Source of the DNA: UBA974 sp002292405
Lineage (GTDB): Bacteria; Bacteroidota; Bacteroidia; Flavobacteriales_D; Sanyastnellaceae
Assembly: GCA_943842425.1 (NCBI GenBank)
Contig: CALTBR010000003.1
Location: 682,001 to 746,000 of the forward strand
Length of the DNA: 64,000 nt
Direction: 5' to 3'
Shown in pieces: positions 24,713-33,556 of the stretch. The notes under the pieces were generated by a model. The model was given only the letters and a program-made list of their open reading frames with translations. It had not been told where the DNA came from and did not search any database. The position numbers and the translations under genes are program-made. Position 1 is the first letter of the stretch, and each line of letters opens with the position of its first letter.

Positions 24713-25753
24713 ATGTTCGACATTGCAACGATGAATTTAGAGGAGATTAATAGAAGATTATTCGAGATCCCTAAGGTCGAACTGCATTGTCATTTAGAAC
24801 TTGCATTTAGACCTTCAACGTTGAGAGAGTGGGCTATTGAAGACGGTCTTGAAGTAAAGTCCGACGAGGATTTCGAGAGAGAGTTTTTAATATTAGAACC
24901 TATGGATGATCTTCCTACGGTATTGAATAAATTTCTTCAAACCCGTGATAGATTGTCTTCACTTTTGAGGATAGAGCGACTCGCATTTGAAGCGTGTGAA
25001 GATATGTATCAAAAGAGCAATGTTAGGCTACTCGAGCTTAGGTATGCCCCGAGCTTTACTCTAGAAGTTTTCCCAGATCTTGGAGCCGAAGGTTTACACG
25101 AGGCGATAATGAGAGGTTGCCAAAGGGCGGAGATGATGTATCCTATGGCTGTTGGACTTATTTGTTTACTACAAAGAATAAAGACACATAAGGAGAATAT
25201 GTATTGGTGTGATTTTGCGATAGAGCATAAAGGTGAGTTTTTAGCGGTCGATCTTGCAGACGATGAAGTAGGCTATCCCCCGGAACCCTTCGCTCCTATT
25301 TTCGACAAGGCAAAGGCAGCAGGTCTCGGAGTTACAATTCACGCAGGTGAGCCCAATTTGCCGCAAGCTGCGCAGAACATTATTACCAGCATAGACCTTC
25401 TTCATGCTGACAGGATAGGTCACGGAGTACAGTCTATACACAATGAAAAGATCATCCAAAGACTCGCAGATGAAAAGATACCTCTTGAGCTTTGCCCTAC
25501 AAGCAACTGGCTAACTCAGGCTGTACCTAATTTAGCGGCTCATCCTTTAAAAAAACTCATGGAGCTGGGCGTCAGGACTACGATTAATAGTGATGATCCA
25601 GGAGCGATGGGAATCGACCTTATGGATGAGTATCACATTGCACACAATATTTTAGGCATGTCGTTCGATCAAATGAACCAATGTAACACTTGGGCGGCAG
25701 AAGCATCATACATACCAGAAGCGAAAAAGATGAAGGTGTGGTCTAATCAATAA
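24713..25753 (+). CDS. add: Adenosine deaminase
   Basis: 346 residues. It converts adenosine (or deoxyadenosine) to inosine in purine salvage, with a zinc ion. Ligand motifs: PKVELHCHLELAFRPST near residue 20 (the HxH pair), VTIHAGEPN near 205, HADRIGHGVQ near 232, ELCPTSNWLTQ near 256 and TTINSDDPGAMG near 285 (catalytic Asp-Asp). Length matches typical adenosine deaminases; an adenine deaminase-type relative is less likely because of length and motif spacing. A secreted protein gene starts 6 bases downstream. Confidence 0.93.
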   Translation: MFDIATMNLEEINRRLFEIPKVELHCHLELAFRPSTLREWAIEDGLEVKSDEDFEREFLILEPMDDLPTVLNKFLQTRDRLSSLLRIERLAFEACEDMYQKSNVRLLELRYAPSFTLEVFPDLGAEGLHEAIMRGCQRAEMMYPMAVGLICLLQRIKTHKENMYWCDFAIEHKGEFLAVDLADDEVGYPPEPFAPIFDKAKAAGLGVTIHAGEPNLPQAAQNIITSIDLLHADRIGHGVQSIHNEKIIQRLADEKIPLELCPTSNWLTQAVPNLAAHPLKKLMELGVRTTINSDDPGAMGIDLMDEYHIAHNILGMSFDQMNQCNTWAAEASYIPEAKKMKVWSNQ

Positions 25754-25759
25754 AGTATA

Positions 25760-27415
25760 ATGAAAAAAACAGTTCTAGTTAGCGTGATTTTTTTGCTAAC
25801 TACCTTATCTGAGAAACAAGCCCAAACTCAGACCGTTGGAAACTTCATCAACTCTTCTCAAGCATTTGAGGGTTACAACTTGATCGCTCCACAATCTTCG
25901 TTTAACACTTATCTTATAGACAACTGTGGCAGAGTTGTTAACGAGTGGGAAAGTGACTATAGAATAGGGCTTTCAGCATACATACTCGATGACGGCAGCT
26001 TACTTAGAACCGCTCAACTTGGCTCCGATGCTACTCCATCATTTTCTGGAGGAGGAACAGGAGGGAAAATAGAAATGTTTAATTGGGAAGGTGATTTAAC
26101 ATGGTCATTTGTTTGGGCTGACTCATTGCAACACCAACATCACGACATTGAAATGATGCCCAACGGAAACATTCTGATTCTAGCTTGGGAAAACCACTCC
26201 TACGAGGAGGCTCTATCCTTAGGTAAAACGCCCAACACAGAAGGGAATTCAGTTTGGTGTTGCCAAGTCACTGAAATCATGCCTTATGGTGAAAATGGAG
26301 GGGAAATTATTTGGCAATGGAGCGCATGGGATCATCTCGTTCAAAACACAGACAGTTTGCTACCTAATTTCTCAGCCTCGATTTCAGATGCTCCCAGAAA
26401 ATTCAACATTAACTATACAACTCAGGGGCAAAACGCTCTTAACGAAGACTGGATGCATTGCAATGCGATTGATTACAATTCTTCGTTAGACCAAATCTTA
26501 ATTAGCTCTGCCAAGTTTAACGAGATTTTCATTATTCCTCACCATTTATCTACACAAGAAACGGCTACGACTGCTGGCGATTTACTTTGGCGTTATGGAA
26601 ACCCTCAAACTTATGGAAGAGGAACAATCGAGGATAGAAAACTATTCTTTCAACACGATTGTCAGTGGATTGACGATACAGAAGGTGGAAGAGGTCTGTC
26701 TAGCAGAATTCTGGTGTTTAATAATGGGAGAAATAGACCCGAGGGAAATCTAAGTTCTGTAGATGAGATAGAGACTCCCAACCTCCAAAACGGAACGTAC
26801 CCTCTTGAAGATATCACCTCTCCTTTCCTCCCAGAAACATATTCATGGAGATACCCCGAAGCTGCAGAGCTTGATGAACTTTTTTACGCCCAGCAAATTT
26901 CTGGTGCTTCTCGCCTTCCTAATGGAAACACTCTAATTTGCAACGGACCTGCCGGTTTCGGGTTTGAGGTTACACCAGAAGAGGAGATCGTTTGGGAATA
27001 CATTAATCCTGTTACAGCATTTGGGGCAACAACACAAGGAAACGACGCTGGTAACAATGCAGTATTTCGCATCCCGAGATACTCTATGGACTTCACAGGT
27101 TTTATCGGAAGAGATATGACCCCGGGTGATGTGATTGAACTAGATAGCTGGATAGACAATTGCACCAGTGATATCAGTGTTGTCGAAATAACAAAAATCG
27201 TAGCCTACCCTAATCCTTTCAGAGATATAGTTCGAGTGAGGTTTGAAGATAAAGGGGATTGGTTTATTCAAACCATTGAAGGGAAACTCATAGAAAATGG
27301 CTCATCAGAGAAAGGAGATATACTTGAACTTGGAAGTGATTTAAATGAAGGCTGCTATATCTTGCGATTTGAAAATGGATACAATACTGCGATTAAAATC
27401 CTAATTAAGTTTTGA
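25760..27415 (+). CDS. Secreted arylsulfotransferase-like protein with T9SS sorting domain, copy 1
   Basis: 551 residues with signal peptide (MKKTVLVSVIFLLTTLSEKQAQ). The body is a repeated W-rich propeller like the ASST arylsulfotransferase family: FNTYLIDNCGRVVNEWES, HHDIEMMPNGNILILAWE, EDWMHCNAIDYN and QHDCQWIDD carry the conserved His residues. Periplasmic ASST transfers sulfate between phenols; here the substrate is unknown and a nonenzymatic binding role is possible. The last 75 residues (VAYPNPFRDIVRVRFED onward) are a type A T9SS sorting domain. It follows add by 6 bases and precedes a close paralog by 4. Confidence 0.85.
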   Translation: MKKTVLVSVIFLLTTLSEKQAQTQTVGNFINSSQAFEGYNLIAPQSSFNTYLIDNCGRVVNEWESDYRIGLSAYILDDGSLLRTAQLGSDATPSFSGGGTGGKIEMFNWEGDLTWSFVWADSLQHQHHDIEMMPNGNILILAWENHSYEEALSLGKTPNTEGNSVWCCQVTEIMPYGENGGEIIWQWSAWDHLVQNTDSLLPNFSASISDAPRKFNINYTTQGQNALNEDWMHCNAIDYNSSLDQILISSAKFNEIFIIPHHLSTQETATTAGDLLWRYGNPQTYGRGTIEDRKLFFQHDCQWIDDTEGGRGLSSRILVFNNGRNRPEGNLSSVDEIETPNLQNGTYPLEDITSPFLPETYSWRYPEAAELDELFYAQQISGASRLPNGNTLICNGPAGFGFEVTPEEEIVWEYINPVTAFGATTQGNDAGNNAVFRIPRYSMDFTGFIGRDMTPGDVIELDSWIDNCTSDISVVEITKIVAYPNPFRDIVRVRFEDKGDWFIQTIEGKLIENGSSEKGDILELGSDLNEGCYILRFENGYNTAIKILIKF

Positions 27416-27419
27416 AAAA

Positions 27420-29348
27420 ATGAAATTACAATACCTTACTATATGGATCTTATCAATGCTGGCAACAACTGCATTTGCACAGGATAATACGATTGGTACT
27501 ATTGTGTATAACGAGGACGCAACAGATGCTGGATTCAACTTGATTTATCCCCACAATCAACCTGACGCATTCCTCTTAGATATGTGTGGAAATGTCGTTC
27601 ATAAATGGGAGAATGCTGATTCTCTTAGACCCGCAAATGTGATTTATATTCTTGAAAACAGTGATGTGATGACAACTTACCGTCCAGCTAGTTTTCAAAA
27701 TGATGCCATTTGGGCCGGTGGAGGTGGAGCTACAATTGAACGCAGAACGTGGGACAACGAGCCCATTTGGTCATTCACACGCAATGATGCCGAGTACCGA
27801 TTGCATCACGACATTCAACCAATGGCAAATGGCAACGTTCTTGTCATTGCCTGGGAACAGAGAGACTCTCTAGAGTGCATAGAAGCTGGACGTAATCCTG
27901 AAAACTTAACAGGTGCAGGTATGTGGTCAGAAGTTATTTGGGTAATAGCACCAGGTGATGATGGATTGGGAGAAGTTGTCTGGGAATGGGCTGTTTGGGA
28001 CCACTTGGTACAGGATTTTGACGCTACCAAGGAGAACTATGGCGTAATTGCAGATAACATCGATAAAATCGATATAAATTTTGGTTCTGTTTCAAATGCT
28101 GTTGCTGACTGGTTGCATATTAATGCCATTGATTTTGACGAGTTTAGTCAACACATTATGTTGAGCGTACCTACATTCAATGAGATATGGGTGGTTGATT
28201 ACGGAAATACAACACCTGGTGAACTGAAGTGGCGCTGGGGCAATCCAATGGCATACGACAGAGGTGACAGTACAGACATGAAGTTGGGATACCAACATCA
28301 TACCCACTGGCTAGATCTTGCTTTAAGCACCAACAGTCCTGATTACGGAAAAGTAGGTGTTTTTAACAATCGGGTGCAAGGCGACACTAGTGAGTATAGC
28401 ACTGTTCACACACTTTTGCCGATTTATGACGAATATGAAAATGAATACATCGTTAACAGTGAGACAGGAACTTATCTGCCAACTGATTTCGATTGGACAT
28501 TTGAATCACCCAATCCCAATACGATATACTCTAACATTGTTTCTTCATTTCAACGATTAGAGAATGGGAATAGTTTTATTTGTTCTGGAAGAAATGGAGA
28601 TTCGAGAGAGTATACTCAGGAAGGGGAGCTTGTTTGGCATTACAAAACTCCATTGTTAAACCAATCAGGTACCTCTACCCCACAAAGTCAAGGCACAGTG
28701 CTTGAACCGACCCAAAATCTCACATTTAGAGCTAGTCGCTATCCAGCCGACTACCCCGCATTTGACGACATTGATTTCGTGACCGGCTTACCTATTGAGT
28801 TAAATCCAATAATGTTAGAATCGTGTCTATCAGGTTGTGATCTTACACTTTCAATCGACTCTATTTCTTTCGATTCTCTTGGAATAGCGACAGTGACAAT
28901 TCTAGCAGAGGGTTCGAGCCAAATAAACAGCATCGAATGGATGTCATTAGCTGACAGCACTCTACTTCCTTTATCTCAAGAACTCACATTCACAACATCT
29001 GAGGCTGGTGACTTTATGATAACTGTAACAGACTTCATGGGCTGTACTTATTCACTCGTGGTATCTGTGATATTTGACGCACTTGAGGGTCTTGGAAGCC
29101 CTACACCTCTTACATTTGGATTGTACCCTAACCCTTCAAACGGGTTAGTGAATATTTCATTTTCTAAGGCAATACACCAAGCTGACATAAATGTTATAGA
29201 TATGCAGGGAAGAATTGTTTTCTCACTCAATAAAACTTCTTCTTTAGGTGAAGCTTTAGACCTCAATCATTTAAATTCCGGGACTTACTTTGTATCTATC
29301 TCTTCCGATGAAGGGTTTGCAATCACTAAAATAGTAATACAAAAATAA
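27420..29348 (+). CDS. Secreted arylsulfotransferase-like protein with T9SS sorting domain, copy 2
   Basis: 642 residues with signal peptide ending TAFAQ. It shares the fold and motifs of the preceding gene: DAFLLDMCGNVVHKWEN, LHHDIQPMANGNVLVIAWE, ADWLHINAIDFDE and YQHHTHWL. It is longer by an Ig-like domain (about residues 470-560) before the type A sorting domain LTFGLYPNPSNGLVNISFS and a final SGTYFVSISSDEGFAITK. The start is 4 bases after the first copy's stop; the two arose by tandem duplication and have diverged well below half identity by eye. Same operon likely includes add. Confidence 0.85.
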   Translation: MKLQYLTIWILSMLATTAFAQDNTIGTIVYNEDATDAGFNLIYPHNQPDAFLLDMCGNVVHKWENADSLRPANVIYILENSDVMTTYRPASFQNDAIWAGGGGATIERRTWDNEPIWSFTRNDAEYRLHHDIQPMANGNVLVIAWEQRDSLECIEAGRNPENLTGAGMWSEVIWVIAPGDDGLGEVVWEWAVWDHLVQDFDATKENYGVIADNIDKIDINFGSVSNAVADWLHINAIDFDEFSQHIMLSVPTFNEIWVVDYGNTTPGELKWRWGNPMAYDRGDSTDMKLGYQHHTHWLDLALSTNSPDYGKVGVFNNRVQGDTSEYSTVHTLLPIYDEYENEYIVNSETGTYLPTDFDWTFESPNPNTIYSNIVSSFQRLENGNSFICSGRNGDSREYTQEGELVWHYKTPLLNQSGTSTPQSQGTVLEPTQNLTFRASRYPADYPAFDDIDFVTGLPIELNPIMLESCLSGCDLTLSIDSISFDSLGIATVTILAEGSSQINSIEWMSLADSTLLPLSQELTFTTSEAGDFMITVTDFMGCTYSLVVSVIFDALEGLGSPTPLTFGLYPNPSNGLVNISFSKAIHQADINVIDMQGRIVFSLNKTSSLGEALDLNHLNSGTYFVSISSDEGFAITKIVIQK

Positions 29349-29368
29349 TAGTATCTAATACCTAGCAG

Positions 29369-30148
29369 ATGACTCAATCAATCCTAGTAGAAAATGACGG
29401 AGCTGTTAGAACAATAACTCTAAATCGCCCTCAAGCTTTTAATAGTTTTGATATGGACATGGGCCGAGCGTTTCAAAAGGAACTTGATGTCGCTGCATCG
29501 GATGAAAGTGTACGTTGCATCGTGATCACTGGAAACGGAATGGCATTCAGTGCTGGGCAAGACCTAAAAGAAATTACTGCTCCCGACGCTCCTAACTTTA
29601 AAATTATTGTAGAGGAGACTTACAACACAAGCATTAGAAAAATGTGCTCTATGAGAAAGCCTATTGTTGCAGCAGTTAATGGAGTTGCGGCAGGTGCTGG
29701 TGCAAACATCGCTCTCGCTTGTGACTTAACAATTGCAAAAGAAAGCGCATCTTTTATTCAGGCTTTTTCTAAAATAGGACTTATACCTGACAGTGGTGGA
29801 ACTTGGTGGCTACCAAGACTCGTGGGCATGCAAAGAGCTAAGGCACTTGCTTTTTTCGGAGACAAATTATCAGCGAAAGATGCTGAAAACATGGGGCTCA
29901 TTTATAAAGCTGTAAGGGACGAGGATTTTAAAAATGTAGTGTCTGAGACTGCCACACGGCTATCTAAAATGCCAACATATGCTTTAGGGCTCACCAAAAC
30001 TGCATTGCACGAAGGAATGTCTAGTGATATAGAAGAACAACTAGCCAGAGAATTAGACTACCAATTTCGTGCTGCAGAATCAGATGACTATGCAGAAGGT
30101 GTAGCATCATTTTTAGAAAAACGAACTCCCAACTTCCAGGGTAAATGA
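29369..30148 (+). CDS. Enoyl-CoA hydratase/isomerase family protein, PaaG-like
   Basis: 259 residues. Crotonase fold with the oxyanion-hole motifs AFSAGQDLKEI near residue 61-71 and NGVAAGAGANIALACDL near 105-121, then GLIPDSGGTWWLPRLVGMQR near 136-155. That last segment and QAFSKIGLIPDSGG resemble PaaG (phenylacetyl-CoA epoxide isomerase) and 2,3-dehydroadipyl hydratase relatives more than classical FadB. It acts on an acyl-CoA in the cytoplasm; no phenylacetate genes are in view. Its TGA overlaps the next ATG by 4 bases. Confidence 0.9.
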   Translation: MTQSILVENDGAVRTITLNRPQAFNSFDMDMGRAFQKELDVAASDESVRCIVITGNGMAFSAGQDLKEITAPDAPNFKIIVEETYNTSIRKMCSMRKPIVAAVNGVAAGAGANIALACDLTIAKESASFIQAFSKIGLIPDSGGTWWLPRLVGMQRAKALAFFGDKLSAKDAENMGLIYKAVRDEDFKNVVSETATRLSKMPTYALGLTKTALHEGMSSDIEEQLARELDYQFRAAESDDYAEGVASFLEKRTPNFQGK

Positions 30149-30381
30149 GTCTTTGGATTAAAATAAACGACAGATTACCTGAAAACAATCAGAGGGTACT
30201 TGCTTTTATCCCTAAAAACAAAGTCTTTCTTCCAGGAAAGCAATTGGATTTTGAAATTAGAGAAGTTGTCATTCTACATTTCAGAGAAAATTTCTATGCA
30301 GAAGATGATGATAAAAAAAGAAGTATGGAGTTCATTTTTGGTCTGGAGAAGGAAATAGCAATCACTTCTTTCAAGACGTAA
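30145..30381 (+). CDS. DUF551-like protein, prematurely ended by a frameshift
   Basis: 78 residues as read, starting WIKINDRLPENNQRVLAFIP, the DUF551 N-terminal pattern. After a run of seven A (30313-30319) the reading frame leaves the conserved sequence. The -1 frame from the same run continues YGVHFWSGEGNSNHFFQDVT, then HWKTIPDGP, to a TAA at 30420-30422, exactly the ending expected of this family. The restored protein would be about 92 residues. A missing A (assembly or real), transcriptional slippage or a programmed -1 shift could explain it. It overlaps the enoyl-CoA hydratase stop by 4 bases and, if extended, the end of rsmE by 29. Confidence 0.8.
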   Translation: MSLWIKINDRLPENNQRVLAFIPKNKVFLPGKQLDFEIREVVILHFRENFYAEDDDKKRSMEFIFGLEKEIAITSFKT

Positions 30382-30393
30382 CACATTGGAAAA

Positions 30394-31119
30394 CTATACC
30401 TGACGGGCCGCAAAAAACGTAACAGCAACTATGGCTGCCGTTTCTGCTCGGAGTCGCATATCGCCTAAGGTAATTTCTTTAGCACCTGAATGAAGCATTT
30501 CTTGGACCTCTTCCGATGTAAAATCTCCTTCAGGACCAATAGCTATACATGTAGATTCACTCGGAATAATTGCTTTTAAAAGATGGGGTTTTTCACCTGA
30601 AGAAACAGAATCCATGCAGTGAGCTACGAAAAAATTCTTTGATAAGTTTGCTGAGTCGGATATTTCACGAACAGCATCAATTAACGCCATCGCAGGCTTT
30701 AATTCAGGAAGCCAAGTTCTCTTACTTTGCTTCATTGCAGAAATAAGCACCTTATTCCACCTATCGAACTTTTCGATCTTGCTCTCAGACCTAGAAGTAA
30801 AGACAGGATAAATTCTATCCACTCCAATTTCAGTGGCTTTTTCTAAAAACCACTCAAACCGTTCAGTCTTTTTAGTAGGGGCAACAATCATGGTAAGGCC
30901 AAGTAGAGGAAGTGACTCTCGCGAAATCTCTCCTACTTCCATAACGCATGAACGCTTTTCTAAGTTAATGATGACGCCCTCGGCAGTTCCACCTTTACCG
31001 TCCATCAAAGCGTAGGAAAATCCAACTTTAGCACGAAGGACTTTTACCGCGTGACGACCTTCTTCTTTAGGTAGATGCAGAACACCCTTTTTTAAATCTG
31101 GAATAAAAAGAGAACGCAT
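30394..31119 (-). CDS. rsmE: 16S rRNA (uracil(1498)-N(3))-methyltransferase
   Basis: 241 residues. It methylates U1498 of 16S rRNA with SAM. Seen: HAVKVLRAKVG near residue 24, a TKKTERFEWFLEKATEIGVD segment with FLEKATEIGVD, SRSESK, ISAMKQSKRTWLPEL, and CIAIGPEGDFTSEEV near 193 with GDMRLRAETAAIVA near 222, the SPOUT-type knot signatures. It begins 11 bases after pckA, so both are one transcript. Confidence 0.94.
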   Translation of the reverse strand: MRSLFIPDLKKGVLHLPKEEGRHAVKVLRAKVGFSYALMDGKGGTAEGVIINLEKRSCVMEVGEISRESLPLLGLTMIVAPTKKTERFEWFLEKATEIGVDRIYPVFTSRSESKIEKFDRWNKVLISAMKQSKRTWLPELKPAMALIDAVREISDSANLSKNFFVAHCMDSVSSGEKPHLLKAIIPSESTCIAIGPEGDFTSEEVQEMLHSGAKEITLGDMRLRAETAAIVAVTFFAARQV

Positions 31120-31130
31120 TACTTTGAATA

Positions 31131-32756
31131 TTACACCTTTATCTCAGCTACTTCTAATACGCGAGGCCCACCTGAACGCATTGCATCAGTTGCTGTGTTT
31201 TCGAACTTTGAAAAGTTTTCTACAAATCGACGAGCGAGATCAGCTGAAATTTTATCGAACTCCACTTTATCAGACCATGTTTCACGTGGGCTGAGCAATT
31301 CTGTAGGAACGCCTGGGCAAGAAGTTGGGACATCCAGATTAAATACTTTGTCTTTACGCATCTCCACAGAGTGAAGTTCACCATTAAGAGCTGCAGTTAT
31401 CATTGCTCGTGTGTAGCTAAGTTTTATCCTAGACCCTACACCGTAACCCCCTCCTGACCAACCCGTATTTACTAACCACATTCTAACCCCATGCTTTTCT
31501 ATACGTTCGCCGAGCATTTTTGCATATTCGGTAGGTGCTAGAGGAAGGAAAGGCGCTCCGAAACAAGCTGAAAAAGTTGTTTGCGGCTCTACCACTCCAG
31601 TTTCAGTACCGGCAACCTTAGCAGTATACCCACTAATAAAGTGAAACATGACACCATTTGCGTCAAGCTTACTAATAGGAGGTAAAACTCCAAAAGCATC
31701 ACATGTTAGGAAGAATACATCTGTTGGATGACCTCCCATACCGCTTTCTATAGCTCCATCTATATGATCCACTGGGTAAGAAACACGTGTGTTAGGCGTA
31801 ATTGTATCATCCTTGTAATCAGGAGTAACACCATCTTCTTTAAAACCTATATTCTCTAATAAAGCTCCATATTTGATAGCGTTAAAAATCTGTGGTTCAC
31901 TTTCAACACTAAGATCAATGGTCTTTGCATAACAACCGCCTTCCATATTGAAAATACCATCGTTAGTCCAACCGTGCTCATCGTCTCCTATCAAGTTGCG
32001 TAATGGATCTGAACTAAGTGTCGTTTTACCTGTACCACTTAAGCCGAAGAAAACGGCGACATCCCCATCCGCACTCATATTTGAAGAACAGTGCATAGGA
32101 AGAACGTTGTGTCGCTCCGGCAACTCAAAGTTCATCACTGAGAACATACCCTTCTTTATCTCACCTGTATAGCCACTTCCAGCAATCAGAATAATTTTTC
32201 GAGTGAAATCGATTGCGCTTACATTGCCTTGACGACAACCATGACGCTTAGGGTATGCCTGATATCCGGGTGCACATACAATATGCCACTCCGGGTCAGC
32301 AATCTTAACATTCTCAGCATCTAATCTTATGAACATATTATGTACAAACAGGTTAGACCAAGCTTTCTCAGTAACCACCCTCACGTTAATACGTGTAATG
32401 GGGTCAGCTCCCACTGCAGCGTCTCTAACAAAAACTCTCTTACCTCTCAGATAACTTTGTACATCTGCAAGCAAAGTTCCAAAATCATCCGAAGACATTT
32501 TTTGATTAATTTCACCCCAATCAACTCTAGAGCTAGTTTTAACGTCATCAACGATAAACCTATCTTTTGGGGAACGCCCTGTAAACTCACCAGTCGCAAT
32601 TGACAGAGCTCCAGTATCCGTTAGGATTCCTTCACCACGTATCAGAGTTTGTAGAATAAGACTTGAGGGGGGAAGATTCCAGTTAGCGCTTGCTACATCT
32701 TCTAATCCAATAGCTTCTAACGATGCCCTATTAGGGCAATTGCCGATATGCTTCAT
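31131..32756 (-). CDS. pckA: Phosphoenolpyruvate carboxykinase (ATP)
   Basis: 541 residues from ATG 32756, which gives MKHIGNCPNRASLEAIG; a longer frame to 32825 runs upstream of the promoter. It converts oxaloacetate and ATP to PEP and CO2, the key gluconeogenic step. Diagnostic motifs: ATGEFTGRSPKDRF near residue 60, HNMFIRLD near 120, CSSNMSADGDVAVFFGLSGT (the kinase-1a loop GLSGTGKTTLS) near 230-250, and IGDDEHGW. ATP- rather than GTP-type is supported by the sequence around the kinase loop. rsmE follows by 11 bases. Confidence 0.96.
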   Translation of the reverse strand: MKHIGNCPNRASLEAIGLEDVASANWNLPPSSLILQTLIRGEGILTDTGALSIATGEFTGRSPKDRFIVDDVKTSSRVDWGEINQKMSSDDFGTLLADVQSYLRGKRVFVRDAAVGADPITRINVRVVTEKAWSNLFVHNMFIRLDAENVKIADPEWHIVCAPGYQAYPKRHGCRQGNVSAIDFTRKIILIAGSGYTGEIKKGMFSVMNFELPERHNVLPMHCSSNMSADGDVAVFFGLSGTGKTTLSSDPLRNLIGDDEHGWTNDGIFNMEGGCYAKTIDLSVESEPQIFNAIKYGALLENIGFKEDGVTPDYKDDTITPNTRVSYPVDHIDGAIESGMGGHPTDVFFLTCDAFGVLPPISKLDANGVMFHFISGYTAKVAGTETGVVEPQTTFSACFGAPFLPLAPTEYAKMLGERIEKHGVRMWLVNTGWSGGGYGVGSRIKLSYTRAMITAALNGELHSVEMRKDKVFNLDVPTSCPGVPTELLSPRETWSDKVEFDKISADLARRFVENFSKFENTATDAMRSGGPRVLEVAEIKV

Positions 32757-32793
32757 GTTTGTTCGAGGAATTAAGACATTAATATTCCTTGTG

Positions 32794-32801
32794 CAAATAT
32801 A
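32794..32801 (-). promoter_or_regulatory. -7 promoter box for pckA
   Basis: Reverse strand reads TATATTTG, an exact TAnnTTTG match, 37 bases before the pckA ATG. Confidence 0.5.
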
Positions 32802-32867
32802 GACATTCAAGATGCGTTTCTTCACATTTTTGCTTACATCCTATCTATGACTATTTATATTTACACC

Positions 32868-33497
32868 ATGACAAAGACTACTATGATGCTTTTTTCATTA
32901 GCACTTGTGCTAATCTTCTCGTGTAATACTTCTGATCCTTTAGACCAAACTTCAACACAATCCTCTCCTAAGAAAGAAAAACCCGAAAGTCTAAATAATT
33001 TAACGGAAAAGGAAAAACAAGGAATGAGGCTTCTAAAGCGTCGACAAAAAGCTACACAAGAAGCTTTATCTATGAAAGAAAAGAATATGACCAGTCCTTA
33101 TAAATACCTAACTACTACGGACGAATATCCAATATTCACTTCGTTAATGTCTCGATCAATTCTCTCAAAACATATTCATAGCGCCGGTGTCACTGTACTC
33201 GCTCCAGTAGATAAAGCTTTCGATGACCACCCATATTATAAAGAATTACTTTTGCCGATAAACAAGGAAGAATTAGACAACTTCATCGCTTACCATATTA
33301 TCGATACACCTCTAGAGTACAAGGAATTCTCGGTTGGAGATAGTTGGACAGTGCACGCGGGGCACAGCCTTTCCCTCTCGAAAAAAGGAGGGGTTAATTT
33401 CAACGGCGCTCACGTTAGATCAGGAAGTGTAAACACAGACCACGGAATGATCATTGGTATGGATGATCTTGTTTATTACCCTAAGATCAGTCGCTAA
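32868..33497 (+). CDS. FAS1 (fasciclin)-domain lipoprotein
   Basis: About 209 residues from ATG 32868; an in-frame ATG at 32847 is also possible. A lipobox is clear (LALVLIFSC, Cys19), so it should be lipid-anchored in the envelope. The C-terminal 120 residues are a fasciclin domain: TVLAPVDKAFDDHPYYKELL, FIAYHIIDTPL and a closing VRSGSVNTDHGMIIGMDDL. FAS1 domains mediate cell-surface adhesion or matrix contact; the exact role is unknown. A low-complexity acidic/basic linker (residues about 25-70) separates the lipidated Cys from the domain. Confidence 0.88.
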   Translation: MTKTTMMLFSLALVLIFSCNTSDPLDQTSTQSSPKKEKPESLNNLTEKEKQGMRLLKRRQKATQEALSMKEKNMTSPYKYLTTTDEYPIFTSLMSRSILSKHIHSAGVTVLAPVDKAFDDHPYYKELLLPINKEELDNFIAYHIIDTPLEYKEFSVGDSWTVHAGHSLSLSKKGGVNFNGAHVRSGSVNTDHGMIIGMDDLVYYPKISR

Positions 33498-33556
33498 TTA
33501 ACAATATCACATTTTTTAAATTATCACAGTAGTATAATAACAAAACTCAATGTGAA

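Noticed and set aside
32757..32825. Extended pckA start
   Set aside because: The longer frame runs through the TATATTTG promoter box and adds residues not typical of the family.
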